Below are positions 34,573-43,501 of a stretch of 64,000 nt of DNA, in pieces. Each line of letters begins with the position of its first letter. Position 1 is the first letter of the stretch. This DNA comes from Acidimicrobiaceae bacterium (GTDB taxonomy: Bacteria; Actinomycetota; Acidimicrobiia; Acidimicrobiales; Poriferisodalaceae), in NCBI GenBank assembly GCA_905182565.1, contig CAJJCB010000018.1, forward strand, positions 62,001 to 126,000, written 5' to 3'. The position numbers and the translations under genes were made by a program. The notes under the pieces are model-generated. The model saw nothing but the letters and a program-made list of their open reading frames with translations, searched no databases and had not been told where the DNA came from.

Positions 34573-36129
34573 GTGAGAATTTTTTCTGATGAGTTAAATA
34601 CGGTTGAGTCATCTCGCCATAGGAAAACTGTGAGCTTTTTGATTCTTGTAATGATATTTGCGATAACTGGAATTGTCAGTAGCTGCACCGAAGACGACCA
34701 GCGTTATCCGGTAGATGGTGTTTCATCAGAATCTAGAGAAAGACCTGCGCTCAACAATGTTGAATTTGTCTGGGAACAGGCAGAGCTCCAGCGAAGAGAT
34801 CTCATTAAAAATTTGACAGAAAAAATAACTGCCGGGTCCTGGGGAGTGGGAGATGACAACGTCTTGAGGGGTCCAAGTGGATTTTCAGTGGATCTTAATA
34901 ATTGTCCGGAAGACTGGGACAATGGGGCCGGCATTACCGAAAACGAGGTATCTTTTGGCCAAACTATTGTCAAATCAGGGAACCTAGCTGCTTATGGCAA
35001 TATCACTGTCGGAATGTCAGCATATTTTGACTTTATTAATGAAACGGGCGGAATCGATGACAAAAAAATAAAATGGATTTCGTACGATGATGGATACGTA
35101 GCATCTCAAACCATCGAGCACGTTGAGGAATTAATAGAAGCCGACAACGTTTTTGCTATCAATAACCTGGGGACGCCTAACGGCCTGGCTGTATACGACA
35201 AAATTAACAGTGAGTGTATTCCTCAGCCGTTCTACCTTTCGGGTCATCCGGCATTCGGTGATCCGGAGAATCACCCATGGACAAGTAGCATCTACTTGTC
35301 CTATTCGACAGAAGCAATGCTCTGGGGTACTTGGATCGAGAGGAATCTGGCAGATTTTTTGCCGGTCAAAGTGGCCGCGTTGGTAATGGATAACGATTTT
35401 GGCTTAGCGTACGAATTGGGTTTCAAGGCTTTCGCTGATGAGAACCCAGAAATTATTAGCGAATTCATAGTGGTGAGACATGATCCAGCAGCCCCATCGG
35501 TTGCTAACGAAATGACGACTATAAAAGCTTCGAAGCCTGACGTGTTGATTTCTATGACAGCTGGCAATCCTTGTTTACTAGCAATTCAAGAAGCAGCCGC
35601 AACAGGAATTACAGAGACGTTAAAGGCTGCGTTTACTCCTCAGGTATGCAAAGTAATTGGTGCCTACATGGCGCCAGCTGGTGAGGCAGCAGATGGATGG
35701 TGGGTTGTAGGCGGTGGTATGAAAGATATGACAGACCAACAATTCCATAAAGAACCATTTATTAATTGGGCTCGAAAGCAAATGACAGAGCGCGGCCTGG
35801 ATCCAAATATTTCATTGATAGGCATTGGCTACGGTTACGCCTATCCGTGGGTAGAAAGCCTTCGGATAGCTTCTGAGCTTCCGGGTGGACTCACGAGAAC
35901 CAACTTTATCCTCACCGTTCGAAGTCTGAACGTTGCGAACCCGATGATTCTTGATGGAATAAAAACTGAATTTAACGGCGCTGCGGACGCGTTTTATATT
36001 GAGGGTTCGGATTTTAGTCAATTCGATGCAAATAAACAGACTTGGCGAATCGTCGAGATTCTGGACTTAAACGGAACGACTCCAAACTGTGCGTACTCTT
36101 TGACCACAGGGAAGTGTCACGCGAACTGA
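34573..36129 (+). CDS. ABC-type branched-chain amino acid-like substrate-binding lipoprotein
   Basis: About 518 residues from the GTG at 34573 (a TTG at 34564 is the alternative). The signal peptide has a hydrophobic core at about 20-33 and a lipobox GIVSSC, so the protein is a lipoprotein facing outward. The body is a type I periplasmic binding fold like LivK: ITENEVSFGQTIVKSGNLAAYG, YFDFINETGGIDDKKIKWISYDDGY, and VAALVMDNDFGLAYELGFKAF. No permease or ATPase genes of the Liv type are nearby, so its transporter partners are encoded elsewhere or it acts as a sensor. The ligand is unknown. Confidence 0.88.
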   Translation: MRIFSDELNTVESSRHRKTVSFLILVMIFAITGIVSSCTEDDQRYPVDGVSSESRERPALNNVEFVWEQAELQRRDLIKNLTEKITAGSWGVGDDNVLRGPSGFSVDLNNCPEDWDNGAGITENEVSFGQTIVKSGNLAAYGNITVGMSAYFDFINETGGIDDKKIKWISYDDGYVASQTIEHVEELIEADNVFAINNLGTPNGLAVYDKINSECIPQPFYLSGHPAFGDPENHPWTSSIYLSYSTEAMLWGTWIERNLADFLPVKVAALVMDNDFGLAYELGFKAFADENPEIISEFIVVRHDPAAPSVANEMTTIKASKPDVLISMTAGNPCLLAIQEAAATGITETLKAAFTPQVCKVIGAYMAPAGEAADGWWVVGGGMKDMTDQQFHKEPFINWARKQMTERGLDPNISLIGIGYGYAYPWVESLRIASELPGGLTRTNFILTVRSLNVANPMILDGIKTEFNGAADAFYIEGSDFSQFDANKQTWRIVEILDLNGTTPNCAYSLTTGKCHAN

Positions 36130-36383
36130 CCCGAATTCGAAACGCTCTTCTAGAACACAGGCTCGTGTGGCTAAAATCTGCTCTAGGGTGCCTTCTAGGT
36201 AGCGCAACATTATGCCGGTTGAACACTGGCATGGCCGTTTTGGTAGGTGCAACCATACTTAGAAAAATTAACTTTTATAGAGACCATGTAGATTTTTGTT
36301 CCGACTCGCACATAGCTAAAACATTGCTTCTGTCTACAATGAAACGATCTAGTCGGACCTTATGTTTACTGACTTAGCCATGC
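36130..36383. other. Convergent intergenic region
   Basis: Between the substrate-binding protein and thiQ, which converge. A weak hairpin ATGCC...GGCAT occurs at 36212-36232 followed by GGCCGTTTT. I see no gene or stronger terminator. Confidence 0.4.
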
Positions 36384-37328
36384 TTAGGAACTAGTGATCG
36401 TAGCTGTTTGATCCAGGTCAATTCGTAAGATCGTTGATGTGCCGACTGACAATGATTCGTTCAGTCGGAATTTGAGTGGACCAAGACTTGTGGCGAAAAA
36501 TGTTTCTTGTAATCCAGTTGATAAGCGCACGTCGGTTACCACTGCCGGCACGTTTCCGTTTGGGTCAACACTCGCAGCTTGGGGAGCAATCACTTTTCTT
36601 TGGTCGCCAATTTTAACGAAGTTGCAATGGCCCAAAAATTTTGCGACAGTTTCAGATCTCGGATCATTGTAAACGTCCATTGGTGATCCTATCCGCAGTG
36701 CCTTCGCACTATCCATCACTATAAGTTTGTCGGCTATAGCAAAAGCTTCGTCATGATCGTGTGTGACGTGAATAGCAGAAGTTTTAGTGGTTCGAAGTAC
36801 TTTAGGTAACTCGTGAGTTAGTCGGTCTCTTAATGGTCTATCTAGAGCGCCTAGCGGCTCATCAAGTAACAATAAGGAAGGGCGGGGTGCCAGAGCTCGA
36901 GCTAATGCCACCCGTTGGGCTTCTCCGCCAGAGAGGCTGGACACGTCCCTAGCGTTAAAGCCCTCCAGACCCACGAGCAGAAGCATTTCATCTACAATCC
37001 TTCGCCGCTCTTGCCTTTGGATTTTTTTCAGACGTAATCCGAATTCGACATTTTGGCTTACATTACGGTGTGGGAAAAGCGTATGGTCTTGAAACATTAA
37101 GCCAATATCTCTTTGGTGTGAGGGAAGCTCAGTTGCATCTAAGTCATCAATAAAAAATTGGCCGCTATCAGGCTTCTGAAGACCAGCTATAACTCGGAGT
37201 AAAGTAGATTTTCCTGATCCGCTGGGACCCAAGATAACTGTTATTTGATTTTTATCGAACTGAGCCGAGAAGTTCTCGATAGCCGGTTTACCATCGAACT
37301 GAACAGCAAGTTGTTCTAACCGCCACAT
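36384..37328 (-). CDS. thiQ: ABC transporter ATP-binding protein, thiamine importer (ThiQ-like)
   Basis: 314 residues with Walker A LGPSGSGKST (33-42), Q-loop MFQDHTLFPH, signature SLSGGEAQRVALARALA, Walker B LLLLDEPLGALD and a C-terminal regulatory TOBE-like part. Although the frame is open back to 37739, the ATG at 37328 overlaps the thiP stop as TAATG and starts with the normal family N-terminus MWRLEQLAV. The name follows from the downstream position in an operon headed by a TPP riboswitch and a thiamine-type binding protein. Length exceeds E. coli ThiQ (about 230) because of the C-terminal domain. Confidence 0.88.
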   Translation of the reverse strand: MWRLEQLAVQFDGKPAIENFSAQFDKNQITVILGPSGSGKSTLLRVIAGLQKPDSGQFFIDDLDATELPSHQRDIGLMFQDHTLFPHRNVSQNVEFGLRLKKIQRQERRRIVDEMLLLVGLEGFNARDVSSLSGGEAQRVALARALAPRPSLLLLDEPLGALDRPLRDRLTHELPKVLRTTKTSAIHVTHDHDEAFAIADKLIVMDSAKALRIGSPMDVYNDPRSETVAKFLGHCNFVKIGDQRKVIAPQAASVDPNGNVPAVVTDVRLSTGLQETFFATSLGPLKFRLNESLSVGTSTILRIDLDQTATITSS

Positions 37329-38944
37329 TAGAAACTCCCTTCTGAACCAGCTTTGGTCGACTCGATTACCACAACAGTAGTGGCGACAATGAGCGCGAGA
37401 ATAACTGATAGAGCCATGGCTTGACCTCGGAGTAAGTCTCCCGGAGTTGAAAGCAGTCGGAACATGGCGATGGGAGCAGTTAAAGTTTCGGGCCTCCTTG
37501 GGAGAAAGCTTGTTGCGCCGAACTCTCCAATAGATACAGCAAAAGAAAAAGCTGCGCCGACGAGGGCTCCGCGCATTGCTATCGGTAGGTCTATTGCACG
37601 CCGTACTTGATGTGGGGCGGCGCCTAAAGTAGCTGCCACTTCCCGAATTTTTGGATTTATGTGTCGAAGCGCAGGAACCATAGTTCTTATAACAAAGGGG
37701 GTTCCGATTAGAGCGTGTGCAATGGGCACGATCCACCACGATGTCCTGAGGTCAAGAGGTGGCTCATCAAGAGCAATTAAGATGCCAAACCCAATGGTAA
37801 CGGCAGAAGTTCCAAGCGGAAGTGTCAGGCCAAGATCAAAAAGGGAGCGTAGACCACGTTTGCCGTGCACTATCTGCAGAGAAGCAAGAATCCCAACAGC
37901 TAGAGCTATGCAAGTCGCAACTGTGGCAAAAATAAGTGAATTGAGAATTGCGCTGAGGGCCGTTGCTGGGAGTTGGGGGACACGAGAGGCGAGGGCCTGG
38001 TAGTGGGAGATTCCGTAACCATCACCGACTGAAAAAGATCGTAAAAAAAGTGTGAGTATCGGCCCGCCAAGAAACATCGACACAAGAGTCCAGTTAGTTA
38101 AACGAAATTTGAGAGAAAATTGTTCTGAGGAACGATATGAAATTGACTTGGGTGCGGGTTTCCCCCGCTCCAGTCTTGTGCTCACAATTATTAGAAATAG
38201 AACTGCTATTAGCTGCACAAGCGCCAGAGAAGATGCTGATTGAAAATCGCTTCTTGTTATTGCGTATCGGTAAATCTCAGTTTCGATCGTTGCCTTTCTA
38301 GGTCCACCGAGGACGAGGATAATTCCGAAGGACGTGAAAGAAAAAAGGTATGTGATAACAGCAGAAGCGTAAATAGCTGGTTTTAGAGCAGGAAAAGTAA
38401 CCTGCCAAAACGCTTGCCATTTATTTGCCCCGAGGAGGCGCGCTTGCTCCTCGACCCGATAATCAAGGCCGCTCCAGAACGAGCCGACTGTCCTAGCTAC
38501 AACTGCGTAGTTGAAGAATACGTGAGCTAAAATAATTGCCCAAGACGTGTGGTGAAGACTGAGAGGCCCTCTATCAATACCGAGCTGTTTGAATACAGCT
38601 TCAAATGCCCCAGCAACGACGATTGTAGGTAGAACAAATGGAACGGTGATTGCGGCTCGGGCCCACTTGCGGGAGCGTTTTTTCATCTTCGAAATGAGTG
38701 CTGCGCTAGGCAACGCAACCAAGATTGTGATTACTGTAGAAATGGTGGCTTGCCAAAAAGTAAACCAAATTGCTTTTTGTGATCTTGGTGTTCGTAGAAC
38801 TTCGGTGAGTTGATTGAGATGGTCCTGGGACTGCAATCCGTTCCACAGAATAGCTGCAACCGGATACAGAAAAAAGCAAGAAATAAAAATAATCGGAACT
38901 AAAAATAGAACTACAGCGATGATTGTCCGTAAGGATTTAATCAT
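37328..38944 (-). CDS. thiP: Thiamine ABC transporter permease (ThiP-like)
   Basis: 538 residues from the ATG at 38944 (a TTG at 38950 is possible). A single protein holding two permease halves, each with about six helices and an EAA loop: EEQARLLGANKWQAFWQVTFPALKP in the first half and REVAATLGAAPHQVRRAIDLPIAMRG in the second. This tandem design is that of ThiP and the iron permease FbpB; the TPP riboswitch and ThiB-like neighbour decide for thiamine. It lies 41 bases downstream of thiB and overlaps thiQ by one base. Confidence 0.9.
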   Translation of the reverse strand: MIKSLRTIIAVVLFLVPIIFISCFFLYPVAAILWNGLQSQDHLNQLTEVLRTPRSQKAIWFTFWQATISTVITILVALPSAALISKMKKRSRKWARAAITVPFVLPTIVVAGAFEAVFKQLGIDRGPLSLHHTSWAIILAHVFFNYAVVARTVGSFWSGLDYRVEEQARLLGANKWQAFWQVTFPALKPAIYASAVITYLFSFTSFGIILVLGGPRKATIETEIYRYAITRSDFQSASSLALVQLIAVLFLIIVSTRLERGKPAPKSISYRSSEQFSLKFRLTNWTLVSMFLGGPILTLFLRSFSVGDGYGISHYQALASRVPQLPATALSAILNSLIFATVATCIALAVGILASLQIVHGKRGLRSLFDLGLTLPLGTSAVTIGFGILIALDEPPLDLRTSWWIVPIAHALIGTPFVIRTMVPALRHINPKIREVAATLGAAPHQVRRAIDLPIAMRGALVGAAFSFAVSIGEFGATSFLPRRPETLTAPIAMFRLLSTPGDLLRGQAMALSVILALIVATTVVVIESTKAGSEGSF

Positions 38945-38985
38945 TATCAAGAGCTCTGCATGAGAGTCATGAATCTAACCTCAAT

Positions 38986-40068
38986 CTAGCCGAGAACGAT
39001 TTCTACCCAGCGATCTGTCCACGTGTCTCTGTTGGACTCGATTTCAGCAGGGTCAATTACTAATGGTGACTCTGCAACTTGTGCATGATCGATGAATTCC
39101 TGTGGCAGCACAGCACCTTCAATCACCGGAAAAACAAACATGTTAAGGGGAACATCATTTTGGAAACGTGGACTGAGCATGAAATCAATCAGAGATTCTG
39201 CTGCTTCTCGGTGCTTAGTCCCGGCCAATATTCCAGCAAATTCTATTTGGCGATAACAGGAATCAAGAAGTACCGCTGTTGGTGATTGGTCTGTCGGTGG
39301 ATCAGCATATAGAACTTCTGCAGGCGGGCTAGAGGCATAAGAAACGACCATCGAACGATCACCGCCGCCAGCTTTAAATTCTCCGTAGTAGGCATCTTCC
39401 CAACCGCTAGTGATTGCAACCCCATTGTCCCTCAGGTCTTTCCAATACTGTTCCCAGTCTGGAGTTCCAGCGATGGTGGCAAGTAAAAATGCTAAGCCAG
39501 GAGATGACGTTTCGGGATTTTGCACGACAAGTTGATTGGCGTATTGAGGTTGCGTCAAGTCAGAAAGCTTTGTGGGCTGATTGGAAGGAAAACTGTCGAT
39601 CCAATAATTTACGCAAACATCTCCGAAATCTATTGGTGTTAGGTAGTGAAGGTCATCAATTTCAAACTCATCTAGAACTATCTCGAGCTGTGGAGATTCA
39701 TATTGTTCTAAAACGTTTGCTTCTATAGCTCGCTGCATAAACGTGTTGTCAATGCCAAATATGACATCTCCGATTGGGTTGCCGGCGGTGAGAATAGATT
39801 CGGCAAGCATGGTCCCAGCGTCGCCGCTCATGAGTACTTCAACTCGAATACCGGTTTGCTCTTCGAACTGAACAAATATGTCGTCTGAAACGGCGAATGA
39901 CCCATGTGTGACTAGGCGTATCGTCTTTCTCGGTTCTGTTGTCTCTGCGGAAACTTCCCCGGTAGAACGTGACCCTTGCTCATTAGGTAGAGCTTTGTCT
40001 GATCCGCATGCGGTTATCAAGCCCAATGAAATAAAAACTGGAGCCAGGACTTTACGTAGATGGAACAT
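38986..40068 (-). CDS. thiB: Thiamine ABC transporter substrate-binding lipoprotein (ThiB-like)
   Basis: 360 residues. Signal peptide with lipobox LITAC (Cys21), so it is a lipoprotein. The mature part reads as a ThiB/TbpA-type binding protein: RLVTHGSFAVSDDIFVQFEEQTGIRVEVL, AGTMLAESILTAGNPIGDVIFGIDNTFMQRA, and DFGDVCVNYW. It captures thiamine or its phosphates outside the cell and passes them to ThiP. First gene of the thiBPQ operon. Its ATG lies three bases after the 3' end of the TPP aptamer, and the only Shine-Dalgarno (GGAGGG) lies inside that aptamer. Confidence 0.92.
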   Translation of the reverse strand: MFHLRKVLAPVFISLGLITACGSDKALPNEQGSRSTGEVSAETTEPRKTIRLVTHGSFAVSDDIFVQFEEQTGIRVEVLMSGDAGTMLAESILTAGNPIGDVIFGIDNTFMQRAIEANVLEQYESPQLEIVLDEFEIDDLHYLTPIDFGDVCVNYWIDSFPSNQPTKLSDLTQPQYANQLVVQNPETSSPGLAFLLATIAGTPDWEQYWKDLRDNGVAITSGWEDAYYGEFKAGGGDRSMVVSYASSPPAEVLYADPPTDQSPTAVLLDSCYRQIEFAGILAGTKHREAAESLIDFMLSPRFQNDVPLNMFVFPVIEGAVLPQEFIDHAQVAESPLVIDPAEIESNRDTWTDRWVEIVLG

Positions 40069-40070
40069 AC

Positions 40071-40158
40071 TTCCCTCCGCTGGAATTACCCAGATCAGGT
40101 TCGGTGGGTCACCAGCGCGTGCAGCTGGTCTCTCAGCCCGGATGACCCGAGCTCCCCG
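40071..40158 (-). promoter_or_regulatory. TPP riboswitch (THI element)
   Basis: On the minus strand the conserved blocks occur in order: GGGGAGC, GGGCTGAGAG, a variable P3 hairpin (CCAGCTGCACGCGCTGG), GACCC, GAACCTGATCTGGGTAAT and CCAGCGGAGGGA. These are the pyrimidine- and pyrophosphate-sensing arms of the thiamine pyrophosphate aptamer. The final GGAGGG also serves as the ribosome binding site of thiB, and a TAC/GTA closing pair would reach the first base of the ATG. Ligand binding should therefore block translation directly. Confidence 0.95.
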
Positions 40159-40207
40159 TAAATTTTAGTTAGCTAAGTCAACCTATCAGATATCGTTAAT
40201 AATTTTG

Positions 40208-40280
40208 CGCCCTCGGACGGACTTGAACCGCCGACACATGGCTTCGGAAGCCACTGCTCTATCCACTGAGCTACGAGGGC
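40208..40280 (-). tRNA. tRNA-Arg (anticodon CCG)
   Basis: 73-base cloverleaf on the minus strand: acceptor GCCCTCG/CGAGGGC, D arm GCTC..GAGC, anticodon stem GTGGC/GCCAT (last pair G-T) around the loop TTCCGAA, and T arm GGCGG-TTCAAGT-CCGTC. The anticodon CCG reads CGG arginine codons. The CCA end is not encoded. It sits just upstream of argS, on the opposite strand. Confidence 0.95.
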
Positions 40281-40448
40281 ATGGGAAAAATTTATGACGC
40301 TAATACCAGAATGTAGCGCATTGAAAGGGGAGGCCCGCAATGTGTAGGCGAGTTGGGATATCTGGTCAGTTGTAGAAAGTCTGTGCATAGAGGCCGAAAA
40401 GCTCAGGTACAGTCGATGTCTGGATGCCTGATGGTTCTGTGAATCAAG

Positions 40449-40464
40449 ATTAGATTGATCTAAT
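40449..40464. promoter_or_regulatory. Dyad ATTAGAT-TG-ATCTAAT upstream of argS
   Basis: A perfect 7-bp inverted repeat with a 2-base centre, 17 bases before the argS ribosome binding site (AGAGGA). No T tract follows. It looks like an operator for the argS-lysA-hom-thrC genes, regulator unknown. Elsewhere in the 40281-40497 region nothing is recognised. Confidence 0.45.
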
Positions 40465-40497
40465 AAAGATGTTTTGTGTTAGAGGAAGTTGTCGGCT

Positions 40498-42102
40498 GTG
40501 TATAGAGATCAGTTAGCTGAGACGCTCAATGTTGCGCTCGTTAGGCAGGGACTAGATATTTCGGCCACGGAAATCCATCTGGAGAGACCAGCTAACTTAG
40601 AGCATGGAGACTGGTCATCTAACGTAGCTCTAGCATTCGCAAAAAAACTAGGCCTTAACCCTCGAGAATTAGCTCAGCGTGTTGTTGATGAAGTGAACGA
40701 AGATTTACCTAGTCATGTTGAAGCTATTGAAATCGCTGGACCTGGCTTTATTAATTTTCGGCTAAAAGATTCATGGCTTCACGATGTGCTGAGTCTGGTT
40801 ATTTCTCTGGGCGAAGAGGGCTATGCAAGGTCAGATGAAGGAATCGGAAAGTCAGTTAATCTGGAGTTCGTTTCTGCTAACCCGACTGGCCCATTACATG
40901 CCGGTGGTGGGCGGTGGGGAGCATATGGAGATGCGTTAACGCGTCTTTTTAAGAGGCACGGCTATGCGACGTTCACTGAATATTACGTTAATGATCGCGG
41001 TGTTCAGACTGAACTTTTCGGAGCCTCATTGGCTGCTAGAAGAGATGGTTTAGCGCCTCCAGAAGACGGATATCAAGGAGAATATGTATCGGACTGGGCA
41101 AATGAAATGCCTGAAGATGCTGATCCAGTTATGTGGGGAAAACAAAGAGCGATGGCGGATGTGAGCCGCTCCTTAGAGTCTATGAACGTGTTTTTTGACA
41201 TGTGGGCAAGTGAACAGTCGTTAGTCGAATCTGGTGCAATGGATGAGATCATCGAGATGCTTCGAAAAAGTAAGTGGATTGAAGAACGGGAAGGCGCAAC
41301 CTGGCTTCGGACTTCTGAGTTTGGTGATGAAAAAGACCGTGTGTTGATTAAAAGCGATGGAGAACCTACATATTTCCTTCCGGACATTGCTTATCACCAT
41401 TCGAAATTTTCGAGGGGTGATCATGTAATCGATATCCTCGGCGCTGATCATCATGGGTATGTAGCGCGCATGAGCGCAGCAATGCAGATGCTCGGGCACC
41501 CTAAAGAATCTTATGAGGCCATTATTGGTCAAAACGTAACATTGGTTCGAGATGGAGAAGAAGTCCGTCTGTCTAAACGAACTGGGACCATGGTGGAAGT
41601 TCGGGAGCTAGTTGAAGCTGTAGGGCCGGATATGGCGAGATTTGCTTACCTACTTCAATCGATTGATACCCGACAGACAATAGATATAGATGCCTTATCT
41701 AAAAAAGCTAACGAAAATCCCGTTTTCTATGTTCAATACGCGCATGCTCGTATCGCAGCAGTTGCTAGAGAAGCCGTTAACCGTGGTGTAGGTCGACAAG
41801 ATTTAAGTCTGATAGATACGTCGGTTCTGATAGAGAAACGTGAGCTTGAACTTCTTCGCGTGTTATCTCTACTCCCTGAAGTCTCAGATCTTGCTTTGCG
41901 AGAGAGGTCACCACACAAAGTGTCTACATGGGTGCGTGAGCTTGCTGCCTCGTTTCATGGCTTCTACCACGACTGTCCTATATTACGCTCTGATGTGGCT
42001 ACTGAGATCCAACAGGCTCGTCTTTGGCTAGTGGAAGCAGCACGAATTGGGTTAGCTATTGGCCTCGACCTTCTCGGTGTTTCGGCGCCCGAGGAAATGT
42101 AA
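40498..42102 (+). CDS. argS: Arginine--tRNA ligase
   Basis: 534 residues from the GTG at 40498 (AGAGGA upstream; a TTG at 40489 is too close to it). Class I synthetase with an N-terminal additional domain (NLEHGDWSSNVALAFAKKLG), the HIGH-type motif in FVSANPTGPLHAGGGRWGAYGD, the KMSKS-like RLSKRTGTM, and a C-terminal DALR anticodon-binding domain. It charges tRNA-Arg; one substrate tRNA gene lies 217 bases upstream on the other strand. First gene of a run toward lysA, 8 bases ahead. Confidence 0.95.
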   Translation: MYRDQLAETLNVALVRQGLDISATEIHLERPANLEHGDWSSNVALAFAKKLGLNPRELAQRVVDEVNEDLPSHVEAIEIAGPGFINFRLKDSWLHDVLSLVISLGEEGYARSDEGIGKSVNLEFVSANPTGPLHAGGGRWGAYGDALTRLFKRHGYATFTEYYVNDRGVQTELFGASLAARRDGLAPPEDGYQGEYVSDWANEMPEDADPVMWGKQRAMADVSRSLESMNVFFDMWASEQSLVESGAMDEIIEMLRKSKWIEEREGATWLRTSEFGDEKDRVLIKSDGEPTYFLPDIAYHHSKFSRGDHVIDILGADHHGYVARMSAAMQMLGHPKESYEAIIGQNVTLVRDGEEVRLSKRTGTMVEVRELVEAVGPDMARFAYLLQSIDTRQTIDIDALSKKANENPVFYVQYAHARIAAVAREAVNRGVGRQDLSLIDTSVLIEKRELELLRVLSLLPEVSDLALRERSPHKVSTWVRELAASFHGFYHDCPILRSDVATEIQQARLWLVEAARIGLAIGLDLLGVSAPEEM

Positions 42103-42110
42103 GGGAAACG

Positions 42111-43427
42111 ATGAGTGAATTTGACGCTACGGCAGCTGTAAATATTGAGCCAACTGCACCAGTTCCCTTTTCTCTGCTACCAGACTCAAGTGAAGTAGAT
42201 GAAAATGGGGAGTTGACTATTGGGGGATGCAACATAGCTGAGATTGCGGCGGAGTATGGCACCCCGGTTTTTGTATACGATGAGCAACATCTCAGATCGA
42301 GGTGTCGAGAGGCAGTGGCTTCTTTTGGAAGCGAAGTTGCATACGCTGGTAAAGCTTTTCTTTGTATAGCAATGGCGAAGCTAGTTAACGAGGAAGGCAT
42401 GTGCCTAGATGTAGCGAGCGCCGGAGAGCTGTATACAGCAATTCGTGCCGGAGTTCCGGGGAATCGCATCGTGTTCCATGGGAACAATAAATCTGTAAGA
42501 GAACTTCAGATGGCTCGTGAATATGGTGTTGGTCGCATCGTCGTAGATTCAGCCGATGAGATTGACCGGCTCGAAAACCTCCACAGCGAAGACGGTCAAG
42601 TGGTGTCGGTATTGTTGCGAGTAACCCCCGGAATCAGAGCTGAGACACATGAATTTATATCGACAGGACAAGAAGATTCTAAATTTGGTTTTGGAATCAA
42701 ATCTGGCGCAGCGAGCGCTGCAGTTGACCGAGCTAAAGCGTCTAACGCAATCAATCTGTTGGGAATCCACAGTCACATCGGTAGCCAAGTATTCAGAATC
42801 GAGAGTTTTGATAAAGCGTTAGTGGTCGTTTCTGATTTTTTCAAAGCATTGGATTTGCCTGAATTGTCGATAGGTGGGGGTCTTGGAGTGGCATACGTCG
42901 AAGACGATATCGCTGCTTCAATAAGTGAGTGGGGTGCTCAAACTAAAGATACTTGTGCACGTCTAGGAATAACTGATGTGCGAATCTTGGCTGAACCTGG
43001 GCGTGCGATTGCGGCACAGGCAGCAATAACAGTTTATACAATTGGAACCTTTAAGTCCCTTCCGGGTATACGTAACTACGCTGCAGTTGATGGTGGATTC
43101 GTAGACAACATTCGACCTGTTCTCTACGGCAGTGAGTACACAAGCTTCGCTCCTCAAAGAGTTCTAGAACCTAGACCAGACCGTGCGCGGATCGTTGGAA
43201 GTCATTGTGAATCAGGCGACATCATTATTCGAGAGGCGTCACTCCCTCAAGGGCTAAATGTAGGAGACCTAATAGCCACTCCGGTTACTGGCGCCTATGG
43301 CCATGGGATGGGAAGTAACTACAACCGGATGGGAAGACCGCCAGTTGTTTTTGTTAGCAACGGCGAAGCTCGGCTTGTAGTGCGTGGAGAGATGCTAGAG
43401 GACTTACTTCGTTTAGATATTGACTAG
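42111..43427 (+). CDS. lysA: Diaminopimelate decarboxylase
   Basis: 438-residue PLP enzyme making lysine from meso-diaminopimelate. The start ATG at 42111 (AAGGGA upstream) is used although the frame is open into argS. The PLP lysine is in VAYAGKAFLC (Lys81); HSHIGSQ, GGGLGVAY, and ILAEPGRAIAAQA are the other cofactor contacts; CESGD holds the catalytic Cys of the partner subunit; a final TGAYGHGMGSNYNRMGRPP segment completes the site. The argS-lysA-hom-thrC order matches mycobacteria. Confidence 0.96.
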   Translation: MSEFDATAAVNIEPTAPVPFSLLPDSSEVDENGELTIGGCNIAEIAAEYGTPVFVYDEQHLRSRCREAVASFGSEVAYAGKAFLCIAMAKLVNEEGMCLDVASAGELYTAIRAGVPGNRIVFHGNNKSVRELQMAREYGVGRIVVDSADEIDRLENLHSEDGQVVSVLLRVTPGIRAETHEFISTGQEDSKFGFGIKSGAASAAVDRAKASNAINLLGIHSHIGSQVFRIESFDKALVVVSDFFKALDLPELSIGGGLGVAYVEDDIAASISEWGAQTKDTCARLGITDVRILAEPGRAIAAQAAITVYTIGTFKSLPGIRNYAAVDGGFVDNIRPVLYGSEYTSFAPQRVLEPRPDRARIVGSHCESGDIIIREASLPQGLNVGDLIATPVTGAYGHGMGSNYNRMGRPPVVFVSNGEARLVVRGEMLEDLLRLDID

Positions 43428-43501
43428 CGAAATATGCTCTTCTGCAAGCCGAAATCAATTTCACTGGAACTAAATCGATCGCGACCGGTACCGTAAAGCC
43501 C

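Noticed and set aside
36384-37739. A longer thiQ reading frame starting at 37739
   Set aside because: The first 137 residues are an out-of-frame reading of thiP with Ser/Arg/Cys-rich composition; the real start is the ATG at 37328.
42024-42110. lysA start inside argS
   Set aside because: The added residues are an out-of-frame reading of the argS C-terminus; the ATG at 42111 has AAGGGA upstream.
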